Shown: in pieces, positions 27,608-36,374 of the stretch
How the letters are laid out: each line of letters opens with the position of its first letter
Numbering within the stretch: the first letter of the stretch is position 1
Assembly: GCF_024508275.1 (NCBI RefSeq)
Contig: NZ_CP101989.1
Span: forward strand, 186,001 to 250,000
DNA: 64,000 bases
Direction: 5' to 3'
Origin: Cellulomonas wangsupingiae
GTDB taxonomy: Bacteria > Actinomycetota > Actinomycetes > Actinomycetales > Cellulomonadaceae
Notes under the pieces: generated by a model
What the model saw: only the letters and a program-made list of their open reading frames with translations
Databases searched by the model: none
Told to the model about the DNA's origin: nothing
Translations under genes and position numbers: made by a program

Positions 27608-28704
27608 CCGCCCCGGCCGTGACCGTCCCGCAGGCGCTCGCCTGGCGGCTGCGACGGCACGGCCTCCTGGAGGCCGGGCCGACCACGGCCGAGGACGTCG
27701 TGGGCGGCCTCGTGGCGGTCGCCGCGCAGTCCGACGTCGACCTCGCGGTGCGGACGCGGCAGGCGGCGCCCACGGCAGGGGAGGTCGCCGCGGCGCTCGC
27801 GGACGGCCGGCTGATCCGGACGTTCACCTTCCGCGGCAGCGTGCACGTCATGACGCCGGACGACGCCGCGGTGCACCTGGCGGTCCGGGGCTCCGGGCGG
27901 CAGTGGGAGCTGCGGAGCTGGCGCGAGCACTACGGCCTCGAGCCGCAGGACTGGCCGGCCTTCCGTGCGACCGTCCGCGAGGTCCTGGACGACGGCCCGC
28001 TCACGCACGACGAGCTGGTCGCAGCGCTCACCGCGCGGCCCGCGTACCGGCACCTCGGGCCGGCGGTCGAGGGCGGGGCGTGGACGCTGCTCAAGGCGCT
28101 CGCCTGGCAGGGTGACCTCTGCCTGGGACCCACCCGCGACCGTCGCACGACGCTGCAGACGCTCGCGCACGTCCCCGGGTGGCCGGGCGTCCCGGACCTC
28201 GACGGCGCCGGGCCTCGCGCGGTCGAGGCGTACGTCCGGGCGTACGGCCCGACGACGCCTGACGGTCTGCAGTACTGGCTCGGCAGCGGGCTGAGTGCGG
28301 GCCGCAGGCTGGCGGGGTGGACGTCCGACGTGGCCGACCGGCTCGCGACCGTGCAGGTCGGCGGCCGCGACGCGCTGGTGCTGCGCGAGGACGTCGACGA
28401 CCTCCTTGCCACCGAGCCCACCGACGCGGTGCGTTTGCTGCCCGGGTACGACCAGTGGGTGCTCGGCCCCGGCACGGCGGACCGCGACGTCGTCCCTCCC
28501 GCGTGGCGGACCGCGGCGACCCGCGGGACGCCGCTGGTGGTCGTCGGCGGCGTGGTCGTCGGGACGTGGGCCGAGCGCGACGGCGACCTGACCGTGCGGT
28601 GGGCGCACGAGGGCCCGGCGGCCCGGCGCGCGCTCGACGACGGCGTCGACCGGCTGGCGGTGGGCCTCGGTCGTCCGCTGCGGGTCACCGTCGAGGCGGG
28701 GTAG
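27604..28704 (+). CDS. Winged-helix DNA-binding protein (HTH_42, AlkZ/YcaQ-related)
   Basis: 366 residues of the family that includes AlkZ and YcaQ DNA glycosylases for interstrand crosslinks and bulky adducts. The expected active-site position near the N-terminus reads VAAQSDVDLAV rather than the usual QxD/QxQ context, so catalytic activity is uncertain. Tandem winged helices follow, then LLPGYDQWVLG and the C-terminal beta barrel (DGDLTVRWAH). The start overlaps the beta-lactamase stop (GTGA). Confidence 0.8.
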   Translation: MTAPAVTVPQALAWRLRRHGLLEAGPTTAEDVVGGLVAVAAQSDVDLAVRTRQAAPTAGEVAAALADGRLIRTFTFRGSVHVMTPDDAAVHLAVRGSGRQWELRSWREHYGLEPQDWPAFRATVREVLDDGPLTHDELVAALTARPAYRHLGPAVEGGAWTLLKALAWQGDLCLGPTRDRRTTLQTLAHVPGWPGVPDLDGAGPRAVEAYVRAYGPTTPDGLQYWLGSGLSAGRRLAGWTSDVADRLATVQVGGRDALVLREDVDDLLATEPTDAVRLLPGYDQWVLGPGTADRDVVPPAWRTAATRGTPLVVVGGVVVGTWAERDGDLTVRWAHEGPAARRALDDGVDRLAVGLGRPLRVTVEAG

Positions 28705-28711
28705 CGCGAGC

Positions 28712-28743
28712 GGGCCGACCTGCCAGGGACGGCGGGTCGGCCC
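28712..28743 (+). terminator. Strong hairpin after the winged-helix gene
   Basis: GGGCCGACCTGCC pairs with GGCGGGTCGGCCC (one G-T wobble) around a 6-base loop, 7 bp after the stop. There is no T tract, as usual in high-GC actinobacteria. It probably serves both this gene and the convergent hydrolase gene. Confidence 0.75.
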
Positions 28744-28801
28744 CCGGGTGCGGTGTCACGGGCGCCCACTGTCGACGGTGGCGCCGGTGGCCGCAGGCCC
28801 G

Positions 28802-29668
28802 TCAGCCCGGGAGCGGCGCCGTGCCGATGACCGCGGCCGTCGCGACCACGGCACCGGCGAGCTCGACGACACGGCCGAGGACCGCGTCCGCGTCGTAGCC
28901 CAGCGAGGTCAGGGTGCCGGCGGCCACCGCGGTGGTGACCCCGTACGTCGCGTACAGCCCGACCGGTACGACCATCAGCCACTCGCGCCACGACCCGGCC
29001 GACCCCAGCACGGGCAGTGCGACGTTGCCGCCCGAGCGCCACACGTCGCGCAGCACCGGGGTGCGTCGCCACCAGCGCGGCGGGCGCGGCTCCCACGGCC
29101 ACAGCAGCGGCACCCCGCCCGTGGTGAGCAGGTCCCCGACGACGTGCACGCTCGCCCCGAGCCCGACGGCCACCGGCAGCCACGTCCACTCCGTCGGCGC
29201 GGCGACGGTGACGAACCCGGCCAGGGCGAGGGCCAGCGCCCACGCGTGCAGGCGTCGGTTCCCCCCGAGCCGCAGCGCCTGCGCCGCGAACGCCACCAGC
29301 AGCAGCGACAGCACCCCGGCCCCGAGCGCGAGCTCGCCCAGCGCCTCGGTGTCGACGGTCAGGTGCCCGGCCGCCCACGCGACACCGGTGAGCACCGCGA
29401 CGCCCAGCAGCGAGTGCGTGCCGTTGCGGTGCCCGCCCGCGACGGCGCCGACGGCGTCGCACACCCACTGCGAGACCGGCGGCAGCGAGTTCGCGATCGT
29501 CGCGTCGTGGTGGTCGGCGTCCGGGGCGAGCGCGGCACCCGCGCACACGAGCGCGCCGGCCACGACGCCCAGCGGCGACACCGGGTACCACCCGAGGGTG
29601 TACGGCGCGGTGGAGGCGACCGCGACCCACGCGGCCGCCCCGCACGCGGCGTGGTGCGCCCCCATCAT
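28802..29668 (-). CDS. Membrane metal-dependent hydrolase (YdjM/LexA-binding type)
   Basis: 288 residues with several membrane helices. Metal ligands expected of the YdjM family appear in DADHHDATIANSLPP, GHRNGTHSLLG and VHVVGDLLTTGGVPLLWPW. Members are inner-membrane metal-dependent hydrolases; the substrate is unknown. The first of two adjacent ATGs (29668, 29665) is chosen; no clear RBS. Confidence 0.85.
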   Translation of the reverse strand: MMGAHHAACGAAAWVAVASTAPYTLGWYPVSPLGVVAGALVCAGAALAPDADHHDATIANSLPPVSQWVCDAVGAVAGGHRNGTHSLLGVAVLTGVAWAAGHLTVDTEALGELALGAGVLSLLLVAFAAQALRLGGNRRLHAWALALALAGFVTVAAPTEWTWLPVAVGLGASVHVVGDLLTTGGVPLLWPWEPRPPRWWRRTPVLRDVWRSGGNVALPVLGSAGSWREWLMVVPVGLYATYGVTTAVAAGTLTSLGYDADAVLGRVVELAGAVVATAAVIGTAPLPG

Positions 29669-29797
29669 CGTGCGGCCGGTCCCGTCGCGTCCGTGCGGCG
29701 GGGCGGGACGGTGGCGGCGAGCACGCGGACCTCCGGTGCAGGTCAAGGGGGTGGGTGACGCCCCACCTCAGCCGTTCGGGTGACCAGCGTCAAACGC

Positions 29798-29831
29798 CCG
29801 GTGTGTCCCACCGGGGCGTGTCCCACACCGG
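29798..29831. terminator. Inverted repeat downstream of arsR
   Basis: CCGGTGTG (29798-29805) pairs with CACACCGG (29824-29831), 116 bp downstream of the arsR stop on the minus strand. The 18-base loop makes it a modest terminator candidate. Nothing else was seen in 29669-29946. Confidence 0.35.
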
Positions 29832-29946
29832 CACGCTGCCACGCCCGGCGGGTGCGGCCACCGTGCACGCCTCGGGTCGCGCCCGGCCTCCTGGGTCGCG
29901 GGCTACGTCGTCGGTGACGTCGGGAGCGCGGACCGGTGCAGCGTCG

Positions 29947-30321
29947 TCATGCGTCGACCGCGTCGAGCAGGTGCGCACCGAGGTGGGCGGTGAGCGCCCG
30001 GACCGCGTCGGGGACGAGGGTGTAGTACGACCAGACCCCGCGCTTCTCCCGGGTGACGAAGCCGGCGTCGGTGAGCACCTTGAGGTGGTGGGACACCGTC
30101 GGCTGCGACAGCCCGACCGGCTCGGTGAGGTCGCACACGCACGCCTCGCCGCCGTCGTGGGCGGCGATGAGCGACAGCAGCCGCAGCCGCGCCGGGTCGG
30201 CCAGGGCCTTGAGCGTGCGGGCGGTGCGCTCGGCGTCCTCGGCGCTCATCGTCGAGCCGGTGGCGGGGCTGCAGCAGCCCGTCGACGCGGTCGAGGTCAC
30301 CGGGAGCAGGTCGAGAGCCAT
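29947..30321 (-). CDS. arsR: ArsR-family arsenite/antimonite-responsive repressor
   Basis: 124 residues. Winged helix with LSQPTVSHHLKVLTDAGFV as recognition part. Cysteines 16-17 in TGCCSP and 61/63 in EACVCDL resemble the Cys15-Cys16-Cys55 As(III) site of Corynebacterium ArsR, where an N-terminal pair from one subunit meets a cysteine of the other. It is divergent from arsM. The ATG at 30321 follows poor RBS sequence, and the frame extends further upstream without protein-like sequence. Confidence 0.9.
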   Translation of the reverse strand: MALDLLPVTSTASTGCCSPATGSTMSAEDAERTARTLKALADPARLRLLSLIAAHDGGEACVCDLTEPVGLSQPTVSHHLKVLTDAGFVTREKRGVWSYYTLVPDAVRALTAHLGAHLLDAVDA

Positions 30322-30340
30322 GCAGGCATCATGCGCCACG

Positions 30341-30408
30341 CATTGACGCCTGTCGATGTTGACAGCCGTCGATGCCTGGTCCACTCTCGGGTATCGACGG
30401 GCATCAAT
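30341..30408. promoter_or_regulatory. Divergent arsR-arsM promoter with ArsR-type half sites
   Basis: CTGTC-GATGTT-GACAG (30350-30365) is a 5-bp-arm inverted repeat. Around it are ATTGAC (30342), GTCGATGCC (30368) and GGCATCAAT (30400), which pair imperfectly. TTGAC/GTCAA half sites recur before the ACR3 gene at 33878. This suggests joint control of arsR, arsM and the acr3 operon by ArsR. Confidence 0.5.
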
Positions 30409-30421
30409 ATGAGGAGAAGTG

Positions 30422-31207
30422 ATGGCACAGGACATCCGGGAGCAGGTCCGGGCGCGCTACGCGCTGGCAGCCGTGCAGGGCAGCGGGGACGCGGGCTGCT
30501 GCGGCGGGGACCCGGTCGGGGGGTGCGGGCCGACGGACGGGCCGACGGACCTGGTGATCGACGAGCGGTTCGGCGCCGCGCTGTACGGGGCGCAGGACGC
30601 GGCGGCGGTGCCGGCCGAGGCGCTGGCGGCGTCCCTGGGCTGCGGCAACCCGCTGATGGTCGCCGAGCTGCGCGAGGGTGAGCGGGTGCTCGACCTGGGC
30701 TCGGGCGGCGGGATCGACGTGCTGCTGTCCGCCCGGCGGGTCGGAGCGACCGGGTTCGCCTACGGCGTCGACATGACCGACGAGATGCTGGACCTGGCCC
30801 GCGCCAACGCGGCCAAGGCCGGTGCGACGAACGTGGAGTTCCGCAAGGGCACGATCGAGGACCTCCCGCTGGACGACGCGACGGTCGACGTCGTCATCTC
30901 CAACTGCGTGGTGAACCTGTCCCCGGACAAGCCGGCGGTGCTGGCCGAGGCGTTCCGGGTGCTGGTGCCCGGCGGCCGGTTCGGGATCTCGGACGTCGTC
31001 GCCGAGGACCATCTCACTCCCGAGCAGCGCGCCGAGCGCGGGTCCTACGTCGGGTGCATCGCCGGGGCGCTGTCGCGCACCGAGTACCTCGAGGGCCTGG
31101 CGGCGGCGGGGTTCGTCGACGCCGAGGTCGAGTTCACCCACACCGTGGCCGACGGCATGCACGGCGCGATCGTGCGCGCCCGCAAGCCCGCACCCCAGGA
31201 CGCGTGA
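30422..31207 (+). CDS. arsM: Arsenite methyltransferase ArsM
   Basis: 261 residues. Transfers methyl groups from S-adenosylmethionine to As(III). The SAM-binding motif is VLDLGSGGGIDVLLSA. The three conserved arsenite-binding cysteines are placed as expected: LGCGNP, ISNCVVNLSPDK and SYVGCIAGAL. An extra Cys-rich stretch (GCCGGDP, GCGPTD) lies near the N-terminus. GAGGAG stands 5 bases before ATG 30422. It is divergent from arsR. Confidence 0.93.
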   Translation: MAQDIREQVRARYALAAVQGSGDAGCCGGDPVGGCGPTDGPTDLVIDERFGAALYGAQDAAAVPAEALAASLGCGNPLMVAELREGERVLDLGSGGGIDVLLSARRVGATGFAYGVDMTDEMLDLARANAAKAGATNVEFRKGTIEDLPLDDATVDVVISNCVVNLSPDKPAVLAEAFRVLVPGGRFGISDVVAEDHLTPEQRAERGSYVGCIAGALSRTEYLEGLAAAGFVDAEVEFTHTVADGMHGAIVRARKPAPQDA

Positions 31208-31281
31208 TCGACGGCGGTTCACCAGCGCGAGCCGCCCCCGGGCGTGGCCGGTCCCGCTGCCCGGCGCGAACCGGACGCGAG

Positions 31282-31306
31282 GGCCGCACCCACCCGGGGT
31301 GCGGCC
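31282..31306. terminator. Bidirectional hairpin between arsM and arsC
   Basis: GGCCGCACCC pairs with GGGTGCGGCC around a 5-base loop, between the convergent arsM and arsC genes. It is followed by TTCG, with no T tract. Confidence 0.7.
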
Positions 31307-31321
31307 TTCGCCGCGTCCGCG

Positions 31322-31741
31322 TCAGGCGGTGACGGGCTCCACGCCGAGCTCGGCGAGCAGGGCCAGGACGCGGCCGCGGATCTCGTCGCGGATCGGGCGG
31401 ACCGCCTCGATGCCCTGGCCGGCCGGGTCGGCCAGGGCCCAGTCCTCGTACCGCGTGCCGGGGAAGATCGGGCAGACGTCGCCGCAGCCCATGGTGACGA
31501 CGACGTCGGACGCCTCGACCGCGTCGGCGGTGAGGACCTTGGGGCGCTCGGCCCGGATGTCGATGCCCTCCTCGAGCATCGCCTCCACGGCGACCGGGTT
31601 GATCTTCTCGGCGGGCAGGGACCCGGCGGAGCGGACCTCGACGGCCCCGCCGGACAGGTGCCGCAGGTACCCCGCAGCCATCTGGGAGCGGCCGGCGTTG
31701 TGCACGCAGACGAACAGGGCGGACGGCTTGGTGTCGCTCAT
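31322..31741 (-). CDS. arsC: Arsenate reductase, low-molecular-weight phosphatase type
   Basis: 139 residues. The CX5R loop (VCVHNAGRS) opens the protein and the aspartate-containing SDVVVTMGCGDVCP follows. Actinobacterial relatives reduce arsenate using mycothiol or thioredoxin. GTGGAG precedes the ATG. It is last in the minus-strand operon acr3, arsR-arsC fusion, arsC. Confidence 0.92.
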   Translation of the reverse strand: MSDTKPSALFVCVHNAGRSQMAAGYLRHLSGGAVEVRSAGSLPAEKINPVAVEAMLEEGIDIRAERPKVLTADAVEASDVVVTMGCGDVCPIFPGTRYEDWALADPAGQGIEAVRPIRDEIRGRVLALLAELGVEPVTA

Positions 31742-31757
31742 CGGGTCTCCACGGGGG

Positions 31758-32774
31758 TCACGTGCTGGGCAGGGTCAGGTCGGGCAGCAGGTCGGTGAGC
31801 AGCGCGCGGACGCGCCGGTCGATCTCGTCGCGGATCGCGCGGACGCCGGCCTCGGAGGCGAGGGCCGGGTCGCCGACGACCCAGTCCTCGTACCGCTTGC
31901 CGGGCAGGACCGGGCAGGTGTCGCCGCAGCCCATGGTGATGACGACGTCCGCCGCCCGGACGGCGTCGTCGGTCAAGGGCTTGGGGAACGCGTCGTCGTC
32001 CGCGCCGAGCTCGGCCAGCAGCGGGCGGACCGCGGCGTGCACGTCCGCGGCGGGCGTCGACCCGGCGGAGCGGACGGTGACGGCGTCGCCGGCGTGGTGG
32101 CGCAGCAGGGCGGCGGCGAGCTGGGAGCGGCCCGCGTTGGCGACGCACACGAACAGCACCTGCGGGCGGGTGCCCGCGGCGTCCAGCGACCGGGCGGTGT
32201 CGGTCAGCCGCTGGCGGGCGAAGCGCTCGGCGTTGACGACCAGGTGCGAGCGGAGCGCCGAGGACCGGGCCAGACCGGTGTAGGACTCGCGGACCACGCT
32301 GAGCACCGCCCCGGGGTCGCGGTCGGGGAAGGTCGCGACGAGCCGGTCGGCGATCCGCACCAGGGCGTCCTCGGCGTCGGTGAGGCCGGCCAGCGGCACC
32401 GCGGTCGCGGCCTGCGCCGCGGCCGGGGCGAAGGAGTCCAGCAGCGTGGTGACCGCACCGCGCAACGCCGGCTGCACGCGGTAGTACACCCAGGTCCCGC
32501 GGCGCTCGGACGTCAGCAGGCCGACGTCCTTGAGCAGCCTGAGGTGGTGGGACACCGTCGGCTGGGAGACGTCGGCGACCGTGGCCAGGTCGCACACGCA
32601 CGCCTCACCGGTCGGCGTGGCGGCGATGAGCGACAGCATCCGCAGGCGCAGCGGGTCACCCAGCGCCTTGAGGGTGGCGGCGACGTGGGCCGCGGCGTCG
32701 GCTCCCATCGCGCGGTCGGCGGGCGAGGTCTGCGGTGTGCAGCCACCGCCCGCGGTGACGTCGGTCGTCGTCAT
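31758..32774 (-). CDS. ArsR-ArsC fusion: repressor joined to arsenate reductase
   Basis: 338 residues in three parts: an ArsR winged helix (about 20-110; CVCDL at 59-63 and DVSQPTVSHHLRLL), a helical segment (about 120-200) like the three-helix bundle dimerisation domain of actinobacterial phosphatases, and a complete LMW-phosphatase arsenate reductase (about 204-338; VCVANAGRSQ, VITMGCGDTCP). The N-terminal pair of arsR is reduced to a single Cys12. ATG 32774 has GGAGG 7 bases upstream and overlaps the acr3 stop by 4 bp (ATGA). The fusion could couple sensing to arsenate reduction. Confidence 0.9.
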   Translation of the reverse strand: MTTTDVTAGGGCTPQTSPADRAMGADAAAHVAATLKALGDPLRLRMLSLIAATPTGEACVCDLATVADVSQPTVSHHLRLLKDVGLLTSERRGTWVYYRVQPALRGAVTTLLDSFAPAAAQAATAVPLAGLTDAEDALVRIADRLVATFPDRDPGAVLSVVRESYTGLARSSALRSHLVVNAERFARQRLTDTARSLDAAGTRPQVLFVCVANAGRSQLAAALLRHHAGDAVTVRSAGSTPAADVHAAVRPLLAELGADDDAFPKPLTDDAVRAADVVITMGCGDTCPVLPGKRYEDWVVGDPALASEAGVRAIRDEIDRRVRALLTDLLPDLTLPST

Positions 32775-33868
32775 GAGCGTGCCTCCTGCGGCTCGGCGGC
32801 GGAGGGGGAGGTCGGGGAGGGCGGGAACCAGCGGTCCCGCGCCCAGAGGCTGACGTAGACCAGCGCGACCAGGACCGGGACCTCGATCAGCGGACCGACC
32901 ACACCGGCCAGCGCCTGGCCCGAGGTCGCGCCGAACGTCCCGATCGCCACCGCGATCGCGAGCTCGAAGTTGTTGCCCGCGGCGGTGAACGCCAGCGTCG
33001 TCGACCGCGCGTAGCCCAGCCCGAGGCCACGCCCGGCGGCCAGGCCCACGGCCCACATGACCCCGAAGTAGACCAGCAGCGGCAGCGCGATCCGGGCGAC
33101 GTCGAGCGGTCGCGACGTGACGGCCTCACCCTGCAGGGCGAACAGCAGCACGATCGTGAACAGCAGCCCGTACAGCGCCCACGGACCCACCCGCGGGACG
33201 AACCGCTCCTCGTACCAGTCGCGCCCGCGCGCCCGCTCACCGATCCACCGGGAGGCGAAGCCGGCGAGCAGCGGGATGCCGAGGAACACGGCGACGTTGA
33301 CCGCGATCTGCCCGACGGAGACGTCCAGGCCCGCGGAGTCCAGACCCAGCCAGCCCGGCAGCACCGTGAGGTAGAACCAGCCCAGCAGCGAGAACGCCAC
33401 CACCTGGAACACCGAGTTGACCGCGACCAGCACCGCGGCGGCCTCACGGTCGCCGCAGGCGAGGTCGTTCCAGATCACGACCATCGCGATGCACCGTGCG
33501 AGGCCCACGACGATCAGCCCGGTGCGGTACTCGGGCAGGTCGGGCAGCAGCAGCCAGGCGAGCGCGAACATCAGCGCCGGCCCGACGACCCAGTTCAGCG
33601 CGAGCGAGCTCACCAGCAGGCGCCTGTCACCCGTCACCGCGGCGACCCGGTCGTAGCGGACCTTCGCGAGCACCGGGTACATCATCACGAGCAGCCCGAG
33701 CGCGATCGGCAGGGAGATGCCCCCGACCTCGAGGCGTGCGAGCCCGTCACCGAGAGCGGGGACGAACCTGCCCAGCACCAGGCCGGCGACCATGGCCGTC
33801 CCGATCCAGGCCGGCAGCCAGCGGTCGAGCATCGAGAGGCGCGGCCTCCCGTCGGCTTGGTTCGACAT
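32771..33868 (-). CDS. acr3: Arsenite efflux permease ACR3
   Basis: 365 residues, ten membrane helices expected for the BART/ACR3 family. The essential cysteine is in GLARCIAMVVIWNDLACGD and the conserved glutamate in AAGNNFELAIAVAIG. It exports As(III) in exchange for protons. ATG 33868 has no strong RBS; it is first in its operon and an ArsR-type site lies just upstream. Confidence 0.93.
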   Translation of the reverse strand: MSNQADGRPRLSMLDRWLPAWIGTAMVAGLVLGRFVPALGDGLARLEVGGISLPIALGLLVMMYPVLAKVRYDRVAAVTGDRRLLVSSLALNWVVGPALMFALAWLLLPDLPEYRTGLIVVGLARCIAMVVIWNDLACGDREAAAVLVAVNSVFQVVAFSLLGWFYLTVLPGWLGLDSAGLDVSVGQIAVNVAVFLGIPLLAGFASRWIGERARGRDWYEERFVPRVGPWALYGLLFTIVLLFALQGEAVTSRPLDVARIALPLLVYFGVMWAVGLAAGRGLGLGYARSTTLAFTAAGNNFELAIAVAIGTFGATSGQALAGVVGPLIEVPVLVALVYVSLWARDRWFPPSPTSPSAAEPQEARS

Positions 33869-33874
33869 GGCTCT

Positions 33875-33892
33875 ATATTGACAGAGATCAAA
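33875..33892 (-). promoter_or_regulatory. ArsR-type operator before acr3
   Basis: TTGACAGAGATCAA (33878-33891) is an imperfect dyad 10 bp from the acr3 start and is flanked by the AT-rich TATAT. Its TTGAC half site matches those in the arsR-arsM gap. Confidence 0.5.
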
Positions 33893-33983
33893 CCAACGCC
33901 GCGCGAACGCGGGATGACGAGTCGTCGTCCCGCGTGCGCACCGCGGCCGGGTCAGCGGACCCGGGCGAGCCGGCGGCGGTCGG

Positions 33984-34466
33984 CTACCGCGCTGCGCGGG
34001 CGGGTGCGGGCCGGCGTGCGGCCAGCACCACCGCGGCGACGGCGGCGCAGGACGCGACGCCCGCGACGACGCGCAGCGCGACACCCGTCGACGAGTGCAC
34101 GCCACCGGACACCCCGAGCTCGTCGGCCACGGTCATGCCCGTCGAGAACGTCACGACGAACCCGACCGGCCCTCCGAGCGCGAGCAGGACCAGGTAGGCG
34201 GCAGCCACCGCGCGGGCGGGCGGGCGCAGCCGTGCGACCAGCACCACGCCGACGGCCGGCAGCAGGACGCCGAGCGCCACCGCGACGAGCACGAGCGTCC
34301 GCGCGGACCGCCAGTCGCTCCCGGCCAGCGCGTGCTCCAGCTCGGCGGGGGTGAGCCAGGGGGCCGCGGCCCGTGGGTCGAGCACCAGGGCGTCGACGCC
34401 GAGCAGGACGGCGTAGCCGGCGACGAGCACGCTGCCGGCCAGCGCGATCACGGTCCGAGCAGCCAC
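33984..34466 (-). CDS. Four-helix membrane protein
   Basis: 160 residues with four predicted membrane helices (VIALAGSVLVAGYAVLLGV, LVLVAVALGVLLPAVGVVLV, VAAAYLVLLALGGPVGFVV, VVAGVASCAAVAAVVLAA). GTG 34466 is chosen because it directly precedes the first helix; the upstream frame is Arg-rich. Function unknown. Confidence 0.6.
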   Translation of the reverse strand: MAARTVIALAGSVLVAGYAVLLGVDALVLDPRAAAPWLTPAELEHALAGSDWRSARTLVLVAVALGVLLPAVGVVLVARLRPPARAVAAAYLVLLALGGPVGFVVTFSTGMTVADELGVSGGVHSSTGVALRVVAGVASCAAVAAVVLAARRPAPARAAR

Positions 34467-34602
34467 GCCCGGACGGTAGGCGCGACCGCGCCGTCGGGGC
34501 GTCCTCCCGTGGTCGGACGCCTGTCCGCGGCACGCGCGGAGGTCCCGGGCTACGGTCGGACCAGGCCCACACGAGGACCAGGCCACGGAAGGACCACCGG
34601 CG

Positions 34603-35370
34603 ATGGCGCTGCTGACCTGTCACTTCTTCTCCGAGGCGCTTGGGGTGAGCACGGCCGCGACCGTGCTGCTGCCCGAGTCGGCGCGCGGCCAGATCGGCAT
34701 GGGTGGCGCCGACGTCGAGGGTCCGCCGCCCGTGCTGTACCTGCTGCACGGGCTCTCGGACGACGAGACGATCTGGACGCGCCGCACGTCGATCGAGCGG
34801 TACGTCGCCGAGCGAGGGATCGCGGTCGTCATGCCGCGTGGTGGCCGGTCGATGTACGCGGACGAGGTGCACGGCGGCGGGTACTGGACGTTCCTGTCGC
34901 AGGAGCTGCCGCGGGCCGTGCAGCAGTTCTTCCGTGTCTCCGACCGCCGCGAGGACACGTTCGTCGCCGGCCTGTCGATGGGTGGGTACGGCGCGTTCAA
35001 GTGGGCGCTGCGCGAGCCGTGGCGGTTCGCGGCGGCGGCGAGCCTGTCGGGGGCGCTGGTCGTCGGCGGGGAGCGGGCGCGGTTCGTGCGCGACGAGCTC
35101 GTGCCGCACGTGTGGGGCGGCGCCGACCCCGCGGGCACCGACGACGACCTGCTCGCCCTGCTCGACCGCGCCGATCCGGCCACGCTGCCCGCGCTGTACG
35201 CGACCTGCGGTGCGCAGGACGAGCTGCTCGACACGCAGCACGCGTTCGTCGAGCGGGCTGCGGCGCGGGGCGTCGACGTGGAGGCGCACGTGCACCCGGG
35301 TGACCACGACTGGGCGTTCTGGGACGAGCACATCGTGAACGTCCTCGACTGGCTCCCGCTGCGGCGGTGA
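34603..35370 (+). CDS. Esterase of the CE1/esterase-D type
   Basis: 255 residues. Alpha/beta hydrolase with nucleophile Ser in AGLSMGGYGAFKWAL and the catalytic His in HPGDHDWAFWDEHI. It resembles tributyrin esterase EstA and acetyl or feruloyl esterases. No signal peptide is seen, so it probably deacylates imported substrates. ATG 34603; the upstream AAGGACC is a weak RBS. Confidence 0.88.
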   Translation: MALLTCHFFSEALGVSTAATVLLPESARGQIGMGGADVEGPPPVLYLLHGLSDDETIWTRRTSIERYVAERGIAVVMPRGGRSMYADEVHGGGYWTFLSQELPRAVQQFFRVSDRREDTFVAGLSMGGYGAFKWALREPWRFAAAASLSGALVVGGERARFVRDELVPHVWGGADPAGTDDDLLALLDRADPATLPALYATCGAQDELLDTQHAFVERAAARGVDVEAHVHPGDHDWAFWDEHIVNVLDWLPLRR

Positions 35371-35546
35371 GCGGGAGGCGCCTGCTGCCGCGGAGGGCCC
35401 TGGTGCCCGGCGGCCAGCTCAGATCGGATCCAGCACCGGTCGGGCTCTCGGACTCGTCGACGGCGCGAACCCCGTGAGGTGAACACGCCGCCGAGGTCGG
35501 TGCGCTCGCCAGCAGGCCCGACGTAGGCCGGCCCAGCCCGGCCCGC

Positions 35547-36284
35547 CTACCCGGCGACCGACCCCAGCACCTCGGCGAGCTCCGCCGGTCGGCTCACCAT
35601 CGGCCAGTGCCACGTCGGCAGCTCGACGTACGTCCAGTCGCCCTCGACCATGTGCGCGAACAGCGGCACGTGCCGCGCCATCTCGCGCACCTGCTCGACG
35701 CCGAAGGTGCACAGCACCCCGTTACGGGGCAGCCGCTCCCACGCGCCCGTCAGCGTGACCGGCTCGGTGGCGGTCCGCCAGGGCTGCGGCTGCGAGCCGG
35801 CGACGAGCGCGGCGACGGCGGCGTCGTCGACCTCGGGGACGCCGGCGGCGAGCACGGCCCACGGCGGCGGCGGGAGCCTCCAACCGTCGCCGTCGGTCAT
35901 GACGACGCGCTCGTTGGCCGAGCGGGCCTCCGGCCCGTCGAAGTCGGCCTGGGCCGTGCCGTCCGGCAACGGGCCCGTGTCGACGTACACCAGGCGGGCC
36001 ACGCGCTCCGGCGCGCGGTCGGCGGCGCCGGTGATGACGAGCCCGCCGTAGCTGTGACCCACGAGCACGACGTCCTGCAGGTCCTGCTCCTCCAGCAGCC
36101 GCACGACGTCGTCGACGTGGGTCGTCAGATCGGTCGCGGGCGTGGCGAGGTGGGCGCGCTCGCCCATGCCGGTGAGGTCGACGGCGTGCACGACGTGGCC
36201 CTGCTCCCGCAGCGCGTCCGCGACGCTGCGCCAGGCCGAGGCGCCGAGCCAGAAGCCGGGGACGAGGACGTAGGTGGTGGTCAT
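35547..36284 (-). CDS. Alpha/beta hydrolase
   Basis: 245 residues. The nucleophile motif VGHSYGGLV and a C-terminal His in PTWHWPMV suggest an active esterase or amidase-like enzyme of the type often annotated as salicylate-esterase-like. ATG 36284 is preferred; the longer frame to 36305 lacks support. It is divergent from the WYL regulator, which may control it. The 176 bp before 35547 show nothing recognisable. Confidence 0.85.
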   Translation of the reverse strand: MTTTYVLVPGFWLGASAWRSVADALREQGHVVHAVDLTGMGERAHLATPATDLTTHVDDVVRLLEEQDLQDVVLVGHSYGGLVITGAADRAPERVARLVYVDTGPLPDGTAQADFDGPEARSANERVVMTDGDGWRLPPPPWAVLAAGVPEVDDAAVAALVAGSQPQPWRTATEPVTLTGAWERLPRNGVLCTFGVEQVREMARHVPLFAHMVEGDWTYVELPTWHWPMVSRPAELAEVLGSVAG

Positions 36285-36374
36285 GACCGCGACGCTAGTG
36301 TTCATTGTGGACAGGATCCGCCCGGTATGCAGAACGAGTCCGACGGGTCACCGCCCGCGGTGCGGAGGAGGCTC

